The position numbers were made by a program, and so were the translations under genes. A stretch of 45,027 bases of DNA from Azolla pinnata (lineage: Eukaryota; Streptophyta; Polypodiopsida; Salviniales; Salviniaceae). Location of the stretch: assembly GCA_037176905.1 (NCBI GenBank), contig JBBBWG010030698.1, forward strand, positions 2,897 to 47,923, read 5' to 3'. Below, in pieces: positions 32,864 through 45,027 of the stretch (within the stretch, counting starts at the first letter, position 1; the number at the start of each line of letters is the position of its first letter). The notes beneath the pieces are model-generated. The model searched no databases. It worked only from the letters and a program-made list of their open reading frames with translations, and was not told where the DNA came from.

Positions 32864-34712
32864 GAAGGACCTAGGTTGTCTGATGGGTTTAGCATCCAGT
32901 TGAATCAATTCATATTGTGAGCAAGAGGTTTGCGTATTTGATTTATGTACAGTTTAGGAAGTTGAGATGTACCTCTTGTTCTTTTGTTGCAACCAAGCAA
33001 TGGCATGCAACATATGTGCACGCCATCATTAGAGTGGCAAATTGTAAAGCATTATTGATTTTTTGAATGTCTTCCTATACTGTTCATTTCTTCTCTTTTC
33101 TCAATGTAATATATGATATATGTCCAATGCAAAGCAATATTTGCCGGAGCTTTATAGGAGTAAAACTAAGTGTCTAGATTCAATACAGTCGGAAATACAA
33201 AGTTGTTGTTTCCCTATCAAAGCCATACGTGGTTAAACTTTATATTCTTGCTTAGTGAAACAATTTGTTCAGACTCGATGCACAAATGGAATGGCGAATC
33301 TGTATTGTGTGCTTTGTATATATTTTGAGTTCTCTAGTCTCTGTTTGAGATATGAGATCTGTAAGGACGCATGATGTCTACAAAAGAGTCAATTGTAGGT
33401 TCCTGGTCTCAAGCGGGGTTGATCTGTTTTTGACAGATGCAGGTGTGTGCACCTTAAACTTGGAAGTCCAAGTTGCAGATGCGTTGCATTGAAATGTATC
33501 CTAAATTAGATTTTTGCGAAGAAAAGTAGCTCCTTAACGTAGAATGAATAACACAAATGGCAAAAAAGGGACAAGCAGTAAGCTAAATGAGTATACCCTT
33601 ATTTTTTATGCCCACAGAGATGCTAGCAAGTTCAGATCTCTTCTAAACTTGAGTGCAAACAGAAAACAGGGAAGAAGAAACTGATGACAATCAAGCGTTG
33701 ATTTTCAGCAGAAAACAGGGCAGAAAAAAGAAGCTTGAGTTTTCAGAGAAAAGGGCAAAAGAACCAAGAAACCGGAGTGATTTTCAGGGCAGTGATTTTT
33801 GGACAAACAAACCCACAAAACAGGGCACGGACACTCCCAATAGAAATTTAAGGAAAAAATTGGATTTCCAAAGGTTTCGGAGCAGAAGTCATTAGGCATC
33901 GCATCGTGATGGTTATAAGATTTGATCACATGCTATTCACACCTACTTTAATTGGACCAGGTAATCTTGTATATAATCAGGTGCAGCCAAGTTGATAAAA
34001 AAGGAACTGATCAAGGATTAAAATCGGACGGATTAGCAAGTTACTTGTAGACTTGCAGGCAAAGAATGTCACCTCTTGATACAACAAAGGCTTCATCGTT
34101 AAGCTAGTAATGATGATTGAACTGAATGTTACAATGAGTGAATGTAAGCAATTGATTGAGTCGAAGCAGTTGCGCACTCTCAAGTTTTGACCCACCGAAG
34201 AAATTGCTCCATGGCAAATCGAAAGAAGTATACAAGTCTTGATTCTAGACTGTTTGAGATGTCTTGCAATATCGAAGCTAGCATGGCCATTGGAGTCGAC
34301 ATCTCCAGGACGAAGGCTTGTTCACGTCGAGCCGGATGCAAAAGTCTTTCACACAAACCAAGCATCAGAACACATGTCACACTGTAGTTCAGTGTGATCG
34401 GTCAGGATTGTGCACAAATCTGCTGACAAGTGTTATCAGATGAGCATACATCGAACAACCCAGATGTTTGGTGCATTTGGTGCCGACTTCATAGCACCCG
34501 CCCTTCCAGACGAAGTAAATCAGCAATGAAGGTTGGCGCCTAAGGTATTAAAGCATGTCAAACAGCTGATTGCATCTCGAGTCGCTCCAGAATTCGCCGG
34601 ATGCAATCGGCTCGGATCCAGCGGCCGAGTCGGAACACGCAATGAAAGCCAACGAGAGATCAGGCAAAGCTCGATCCGCGTCAATCCCTCCTTTTATGCC
34701 GGTCTTCGTCGG
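32864..34712. other. Intergenic, no gene recognised
   Basis: The first few hundred bases are likely 3' UTR. A purine-rich patch at about 33650-33760 repeats the motif CAGAAAACAGGG. No coding, RNA or mobile-element signature was recognised up to the FNR promoter. Confidence 0.45.
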
Positions 34713-34930
34713 GATCAGAGCAAGGAAGCAGAGCAGATGACAGAGATTCTTCCGGGCCTTTTAAAAGGATGAAACTGGAATCTACAGATTCCTGGCCAAG
34801 TCAGTGAAGGGGGGCAGTGTTCGTCTGCCGTCCACTCGTTGTTGCGCGCGATCGTTCGGATGAGAGCAGAGGAAAGCAGAGAAGCAGAGATTCTTGTGAA
34901 GCCCTTAGGAAGGATAAAACTGGAATCTTC
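34713..34930. repeat. Imperfect direct repeat upstream of FNR
   Basis: The segment 34713-34786 recurs in diverged form at about 34856-34930. Both contain GAAGCAGAG, CAGAGATTCTT, AGGAT and AAACTGGAATCT in the same order. It lies 190-410 bp before the FNR start codon, so it may duplicate promoter elements; the second copy contains AGGATAAAAC, a GATA/I-box-like motif. Confidence 0.65.
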
Positions 34931-34986
34931 ATGAATTCAGAAGAGAGCAGCAAATGGTGAGGAGAAGCCCGCCAATGGTTGGCGCC

Positions 34987-34992
34987 CACGTG
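34987..34992 (+). promoter_or_regulatory. G-box (CACGTG) in the FNR promoter
   Basis: CACGTG with CC before and TC after lies about 130 bp upstream of the FNR ATG. G-boxes are bound by bZIP and bHLH factors and are frequent in light-regulated photosynthesis genes, which suits this gene. Function is inferred from position. Confidence 0.5.
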
Positions 34993-35122
34993 TCCGCTGT
35001 TCAATGAGCCCATTATCTCCTTGAACCGAAGAGCGCGCACAGAGCGAGAGTCTGCACAGACAGAGTCTCTCGCCCTCAGACGCACGCACGCACGCACGCA
35101 CGCAGCGACAGAGCGACGAGAT

Positions 35123-39160
<4,038 letters not shown>

Positions 39161-39282
39161 GCATGCTGTTTTCAAAATAGCAAATGCCCCAGTGTACAAA
39201 AACAAGCGAAGAACAATACAAGCGAAGGGCTTCTCTCTAGAGTATCCAGCAAACGAAAACACATCGCCGAAGATTACTGTTT

Positions 39283-39288
39283 AATAAA
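39283..39288 (+). terminator. Polyadenylation signal AATAAA after FNR
   Basis: A canonical AATAAA lies 123 bp past the FNR stop codon, with T-rich sequence following. The position is typical of a plant 3' UTR. Confidence 0.5.
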
Positions 39289-39299
39289 CTCTTAATCCG

Positions 39300-41849
39300 T
39301 TGATTTTTCCCATTTCTTTTCGTATTATTATTGATCGAGCTCCATGCCTGCACCCCTGAAGATCTGGGGATTTGAAAACGCCGAAACTTCAGGTTTTGGT
39401 CGGTTCAGGGGGGAGATCATGTATTTGTAAGCCTTGTGACTTTGGTCATTTGTTCCCTAAAAAGCCCAAATTGTCTCTAACACAAATCTAGGGTTTGTTT
39501 TTAGCTCTCGGCTTCTGCAGTAATTGGATTTAGGGTTTAGGAAGACGGTAAGAGGGCAGTTACGAGGGGGCCCCGAACTGTGTAAAAACTGCCGACAAGA
39601 GCTGGTTCTTCCATCCAGTCCAGCCGAAGCCCCAAACAGGTGATTCTGATGTTTGATTTTGGCTGCAATGCTTGCATCCTATTTCGCAGCGGTGGTTCCG
39701 TGAAGCTATGGACAGGTGCCCATGAAGTTTGCTCTCATCGAAGGCCTCAGCTTTGTCCTACTACCATGTCCTCCACCACATCTTGTTTTTACCGACACCA
39801 AATTTGTCCATACTGCCGTCGACTATACCAGTAGAACTTCTGCATCTCTTACACATCTTTGTTTTGCACTCTCCCCCCCCCTCCGGGATTTAGTCAACGT
39901 AAAAGAGGACAACGTGATAACCATGTTCGCAGAACGACTCTGTGTCCTTCGGAGGGGAGGTAAAGATGATGGTAAAAATGGGTTAGAAATATGTAAATAT
40001 ATTAGGATGGTCTTCTCGAGAGGGCAGTTGGATTTCGTGCAAAGGCCGCATGCCAGTGCGAGGAATCCTCTGGAATCTGTGTAAGGCATCCTCTGGAATC
40101 TGCGAGAGTCCAATGAAGGGCACGGTCGAGTCAAAACGGTCATTTAATGTGGTGCAGAGAGAGAGAGAGAGAGAGCGAGCTCGGCCATCTCGGATCGACC
40201 ATATGTCAGCATCTGCAGACATGATACATCGGTTCCGTGCATCTCGGGAATTGTCGGTTCACTTCGGAAGCTTTCTCTCTTGTTAAGGATTCATTCGCGC
40301 ACACGAACCTTCTCGGACTAGCGCTGCTGTTGTTTCGGCGATCCCTAATTACTAGGGCATCGGATGGATCGATCTCCTCGGTCACAACTTATGGATTTCT
40401 CGGACATCCTAGGGAAACCCAAAGAGATCGTGTTTGTTCGTATGAGGGCCACGCCTCTCTATGCGATCGATCGTCGTCTTTGGACACATGGAGCAGAGAG
40501 CAGTAGACCGACTCACGATTCACACTCCTGATGGATTGTCCCGTGGATGGTTGAACTTGGCTTCCATATCCCTGCAAGCTTGTAAAAAAGACGTCGTTGC
40601 GAATGGTCCGGATTGACGCGCCTTGGCTACGGTTTTTCAAAGGCTCAATCCGGGAATCGAACTCGGGCACAATGTAAAAAGGGAGGACTTTTGAGTCAAA
40701 AAAAAACAAAAAAAAAAACAAAAACAAAATGAGTGTGCAATGAATTTCACTCTTGTAGAGTAAAACCATCACCTTCATGGGAACTGGTTTCTTTTTACCA
40801 CCAACATTGACATCTCTGCAAAGTTAGTGTTTTTTATAATGTAGCTATTGAAGGCAGTGTGTGTGTGTAATGCATGCATGTAGTCCGAGAGTCCTCCTCT
40901 TTGGGTGGCACAATGGAGTGAAATCTGCATTAATTACTATGTGGTACAAATGGTCACCCACAAATGTACCATATGCCATCTAGAGTTTAAACAACCCCAA
41001 TGAGACACAGCATGGGGTAATAATCCATGGCATTGCATGCATACAGCGGCACTGCATGCATGGCAAGAAGGCATCATGCATTCGGCGCTGATTCGAGGAT
41101 CGACGCCTTCTTTCTGGCACCTTAGGGTTTGGTTTTCGATGTTTAGGGTTGAAGGGCTGAGGGTAAAAGAGTGGCTAAGCTTTCATTAAGAGCCCCTCCC
41201 AGGCCAGGCATATGCCGTATAGCGCTCGGTACGCTTACTGTTTCTGTAGCTGGAACTGGTTGCCGATCAGCCAGACTCCCCACAGATGGCGGGTGCTATA
41301 TATCTCGCATCCTCCATCGTTGGTGGTTACTAATTAACTAATCCCGGGCATTCGCGCCCAGTTGAAGCCAGTCAATGCCAATGTCTCAGGCATGGAGAAG
41401 CTGAGAATGCGCCGTACCTAGCCGGGCTTCTTCGGCTGATAAGCTCTATCTGGATTTACTGCTGCATGAAGCCATTTACGCCTCGGAATGGTGGTTCCTC
41501 TTCATGGATCTGTCATGGAAGAAGCCTACCTAGCTTCTTTCTTGTGGTCCTTTGGGAAACAAGCAGTGGTCAAAAATTGAATGGCTTAAGTTTGGGCAAA
41601 CACAGAGAGAAACTGGATCTCCAAGAACCCCAATTGAAATGAATGAGTTGGCTGTAATTCCATTCAAAACATTGATTTCATTTACTCCTCCCCAATTTTA
41701 ATTTTGTTTTCTGGTTTATTCTATTTATTTCCATTTTTGGTGTGGTCAAAGGGGCCAAAATCTATAAATGAATTCCTGGAAAAGAAAAATAAAATACAGT
41801 ACAAACATTGACTAGAAACAGCAAAAAAACCACAAAAAATAAAAACCAT

Positions 41850-41881
<32 letters not shown>

Positions 41882-42659
41882 TTGTTGTGTGACAATTACC
41901 TACAACTGCCTAATAAAATGAAATTATAAACTATATTTTAGCGTCTACTAGAATGAAAAAAAATACAAGAAGTTACACAAACGCCTACTCTTATCTTCAA
42001 CTGAAAATTAACACCCAATTGATTCCGTTAGTATAACGTTAATCGATTTTATTCCTAATTGCTCCCCACTAATTGATCCTACTGGATTCTCTTACTGTAT
42101 TCGATTAACAAAAGGTAGTTATTTTAGAATGTAATGGATTGATTAGCGTGTCGGTGTTAATCAATTAATTGAGTCTTAATCAATCACTTGATTCGATGTT
42201 AATGCAGCTCACAATTAATTGATTTGGTATGAATCAGTTAATCGAGTATTCCGTGTAATTTCCAGTAGACATTAACACGTGATTTTATAAATTCTATTAG
42301 GCGTTTGTTGTAATTCTCCCTTTGATTGGAACCCTTTCTTCACTTCCCCCTTTTCTGCTTCAAGCAAAATGTTGGACTTGAAAAAATTGAAGCTTCTAAT
42401 CGGCCTCGAGTCTTAAGTCCTGATCTTTTTCATGTTCTGGGCCTGGCTTTGCATTTCTTTTTTGTGATTGAAAAACTCCAATTCTTCTCCGAGATCAATT
42501 TTTAAATGACTTATTGATTTGTTCTTTGTTTACTCACTTATTTACCATGAGTCATTTAACGACACAAAATCTTTGTCGGATTAAATGAGCTCAACTCAAC
42601 CGCGGTTAGGTCAACTCAACCATGGTTACCCATTAGCTATCCTTAAAGAACTGCACTAC
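39300..42659. other. Intergenic, no recognised gene
   Basis: No protein family was recognised on either strand. The open stretch 39716-40084 has no known motif. Seen here: two teloboxes (39489-39496, 39531-39538), an (AG)n tract at about 40156-40175, A-rich sequence at 40699-40729, a (TTA)n tract at about 41852-41882, and a candidate inverted-repeat element at 41972-42315. Confidence 0.45.
41972..42315. mobile_element. Candidate short inverted-repeat (MITE-like) element
   Basis: Left GTTACACAAACGCCTA (41972-41987) matches the reverse complement of about 42298-42315 with one inserted base and one or two changes. The interior is AT-rich with many AATTGATT-type motifs and has no coding potential. 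No clear target-site duplication was seen, so the call is tentative. Confidence 0.35.
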
Positions 42660-42681
42660 TCTCTCTCTCTCTCTCTCTCTT
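42660..42681. repeat. (CT)n tract upstream of the subtilase
   Basis: About eleven CT units lie 150-170 bp before the likely start codon. Pyrimidine patches of this kind are common in plant core promoters and 5' leaders. Confidence 0.75.
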
Positions 42682-42831
42682 TCTATTTGTAGATAGAGTC
42701 TTGTTGATCCGAGCAAGTCCCTGCATGAATGATCCTTCCTTAATCACGCACTTCTAAGCTTTCGCCTTAATCCCCCCCCCCTTTAATCCCCCCCTCTAAT
42801 CATCAATCGCCTACCGGTGGTACCCCTGCTC

Positions 42832-43359
42832 ATGAAGACCCTCAAATCCTTCCATGATCAGATCCGGCTCAATGTCGTGGCCAAATTGATGATCGGATTG
42901 CAGGCATTGCATCACATTCTGCTGATCGTGACGAGCCTCCGAAACGGGCATTCAGGGTTCGTAGCAGCAGCAGCAGCAGCAGGATCGAGAATGTCGGGAT
43001 CGGCCGATCCGAGCGACGCCGCCGACACTTATATCGTCATCTTGCGCGGCTCCTCCCTCGTCCACTACGACGGCTCCGTCCCGGGGCTCTCGGCGCCGCC
43101 TCGGAGGCCCGACGGCCGGCCGGAGATGCTAAGGTATGCTGCTTCATTCGGGCGCATGTCGATCGGGAATATTATTCGATTACGCTTCCGCAAGCCGGCC
43201 GGGGTAGTCGGGTTCATCGAAAGGCTGTGTAGATTACTAGATCCTAGGCACAGCGTCGATCGAGTACTTAAGAGATTAACATCGGATGGTCTGTGGAGCG
43301 CGGGTGCAAGAAGATTTGAGCTCAATAGTATCAAATGCTGGGTAGCTTGACCCATCAAT

Positions 43360-43392
<33 letters not shown>

Positions 43393-44812
43393 CATCCTCT
43401 ATTGGGGTGGGGGGGGGGTGCAAACTTTGCAGCGCTGAAGCGCAGCAGTACGCGAGCTTCCTTCGGGGCAGGCACGATGCGGTGCTGCAGAGCGCGATAT
43501 CGGGCGGGAACGGATCGATATCGAGCGCGCGGGATTCATCGGCAGCTTCCGGAATCGATCCGATGGACGACGACGACGACGACGCTGACGGTGATGATGA
43601 TGCGGCGGCGGCGGCGGCGGCGAGGGCGAGGAAGCTGTACAGCTACCATTACCTCATCAACGGCTTCTCGGCGAGGCTGACGGAGGAGGAGGCGGCGAGG
43701 CTGCGGGGCTCGCGGGAGGTGGCGGCGGTGGAGCGCGACGGGCGGCAGGTGCGGAAGTGGACGACGTACACGCCCGCGTACATGGGGCTGCCGGGCGGCG
43801 CGTGGGCCGACGCGGGCGGCGTGGACTACGCGGGCGACGGCGTCGTGATCGGGCTCGTCGACACGGGCGTCGACCCGGCGCACCCGAGCTTCTCGGACCG
43901 GCTGCCCGGCCGCCGCCCGTACCGCTTCCCCGCCCGCTTCTCGGGCTCGTGCGAAACCTCCGCCGACTTCCCCCCGGGCTCGTGCAACCACAAGCTCGTC
44001 GCCGCCCGGCACTTCGCGCGCGCCCTCATGGCCAGCGGCCTCTTCGACGCGCGCTTCGACTCCGCGTCGCCGCTCGACGGCGACGGCCACGGCACGCACA
44101 CCGCCGCCACCGCCGCCGGCAACCGCGACGTGCCCGTCGTCGTCGACGGCCTCGGCTTCGGCCTCGCCAGCGGCATCGCCCCGCGCGCCCAGTACGCCCC
44201 CCCGATCTTCCACCCTCTAAAAAAACATTCGCGCCGATCCGTCGCAACGGATCCGCTCGGATTCGCTTCCGCTTTTCCGCTCATTCCCAACCGACGGATC
44301 GCCGTCGGCATTCGCTCCGCTTGTGCTGAATCGCGATCGCCCATCGTCGAGCCGGCCGTAAGATTTGTTTGTGTTGTTTTTTCCCGGGCCTCGTGTGACG
44401 ACGGACAGCATCGCCATCTACAAGTCGATGTTCCGCAACGTGGGCGGCTACTTCTCCGACACGGTCGCGGCCATGGAGCAGGCGGTGGCCGACGGCGTGC
44501 ACATCCTGAGCCTGTCGATCGGGCCCGCCGCGCCGCCGCCCGGCGCCGCCACCTTCCTCAGCGCCATGGAGCTGGCGGCGCTCTCGGCCGCCCGCGCCGG
44601 CGTGCTCGTCGTGCAGGCCGCCGGCAACGCGGGCCCCGCCCCCGGCTCCGTCGCCTCCTTCAGCCCCTGGCTCTTCACCGTCGGCGCCGCCCACCACAAC
44701 AGGCTCTACCGCAACCACGTGATGCTCCGCCGCCCGTCCTCCTCCTCCTCCTCCTCCTCCTCCTCCTCCTCCTCCAGCTCCAATATCATCATCCGCGGCT
44801 ATGGCCTCTCGC
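42832..44812 (+). CDS. Subtilisin-like serine protease, SBT2 type (5' part; continues past the window)
   Basis: Three exons are visible: 42832-43133, 43433-44191 and 44409-44812. They join in frame and the last ends at a donor, so the gene continues to the right. It is a secreted peptidase of family S8. A hydrophobic segment (HHILLIVTSL) suggests an export signal; ATG 42889 is an alternative start. The I9 propeptide begins DTYIVILRGSSLVHYDGSVP, which with KLYSYHYLINGF is typical of the SBT2.5/2.6 group. The catalytic Asp is in GLVDTGVDP (about residue 244) and the His in GDGHGTHTA (about residue 320). The catalytic Ser, PA insertion and C-terminal domain are beyond the edge. A low-complexity insert of about 40 residues (runs of Asp and Ala) interrupts the propeptide, and a poly-Ser run ends exon 3. 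Exon GC is very high. Confidence 0.9.
43362..43390. repeat. (TA)n repeat in subtilase intron 1
   Basis: About 14 TA units, followed by a G-rich tract just before the acceptor at 43432. Confidence 0.9.
43565..43625 (+). repeat. Coding (GAC)n and (GCG)n repeats in the subtilase propeptide
   Basis: GAC triplets (about 43565-43588) and GCG triplets (about 43601-43625) give Asp and Ala runs in frame. Confidence 0.9.
44737..44775 (+). repeat. Coding (TCC)n repeat in the subtilase
   Basis: About 13 TCC triplets give a poly-Ser run near the end of exon 3, where relatives have a short loop. Confidence 0.9.
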
Positions 44813-44869
44813 GTAAGCCTCTATAATTCCTCTCCTTCTCTCATCATCTCGCTTTCCCGCGCCTTCCTG

Positions 44870-44998
44870 GTGATGCTCATGCTGATGCCGCTGATGGCGG
44901 TAATGGCGATGGCGGCGATGGCGATGGTGATGGCGATGGCGATGGCGATGGCGATGGCGATGGCGATGGCGATGGCGATGGTGATGATGATGATGATG
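44870..44998 (+). repeat. (GATGGC)n minisatellite in subtilase intron 3
   Basis: Imperfect GATG/GCTGATG units pass into about ten perfect GATGGC hexamers (44930-44985), then GATGAT triplets. Located just after the donor at 44813. Confidence 0.88.
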
Positions 44999-45027
44999 GC
45001 CGATGCCGCCCGGCAGCCGGCACGCCT

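Noticed and set aside
33653..33895. 80-codon plus-strand open frame, Lys/Arg-rich
   Set aside because: Purine-rich low-complexity DNA with a repeated CAGAAAACAGGG motif; no recognisable family or splice context.
40640..40729. tRNA T-arm-like sequence (AGTTCGATTCCC on the minus strand) near an A-rich tract
   Set aside because: The T stem has a mismatch, no A box or cloverleaf is seen upstream on the minus strand, and the A-rich tract is on the wrong side for a SINE in that orientation.
41150..41540. Possible microRNA precursor
   Set aside because: Compared by eye with remembered plant families (miR164, miR166, miR390, miR396); none matches and no convincing hairpin was found.
43826..44344. 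Long minus-strand open frames opposite the subtilase exon
   Set aside because: High GC removes stop codons on both strands; only the plus frame carries the S8 motifs.

Overview
The window is nuclear DNA of a flowering plant. Its genes are split by many AT-rich GT-AG introns. They encode plant families: a VAL-type B3 repressor, leaf ferredoxin-NADP reductase with a transit peptide, an S-like RNase and an SBT2 subtilase. The extreme third-position GC of the subtilase exons and the sharp exon/intron GC contrast suggest a monocot, but this is only an inference. Microsatellites and minisatellites are unusually common, inside introns and inside coding exons.

Layout. 1-143 (minus): start of an AT-rich gene with a Shine-Dalgarno-like leader and bacterial codon use. 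It resembles the N-terminus of a Firmicutes/phage radical SAM protein and does not fit the rest of the window (contaminant, chimeric join or transfer). 1843-6663 (minus): VAL/HSI2-like B3 repressor, with no recognisable PHD-like or CW zinc-finger segment. 8.3-9.2 kb: microsatellites and a minisatellite. 10611-12652 (minus): alpha/beta hydrolase with a complete Ser-Asp-His triad. 13726-25668 (minus): a very large, apparently intact RRP5 gene (S1 repeats followed by HAT repeats). 26.0-27.4 kb: decayed Ty1/copia reverse transcriptase-RNase H fragment. 28393-29671 (plus): secreted RNase T2. 31052-32863 (plus): small conserved plant protein of unknown function. 35123-39160 (plus): chloroplast leaf-type FNR. 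39.3-42.8 kb: no recognisable gene. 42832 to the right edge (plus): 5' part of an SBT2-type subtilase, with catalytic Asp and His present and the Ser beyond the window.

The genes do not form a pathway or cluster; this is ordinary plant gene order. Exon junctions were placed by eye from GT-AG sites, reading-frame continuity and remembered family sequence. For the B3 gene, the hydrolase, the RNase, the small protein and FNR the joined exons add up to one uninterrupted frame, which supports those models. The points most worth a second look are the bacterial-type gene start at the left edge, the B3 repressor without its zinc fingers, the dense RY (CATGCA) motifs and minisatellites in FNR intron 1, and trinucleotide repeats translated inside several proteins.
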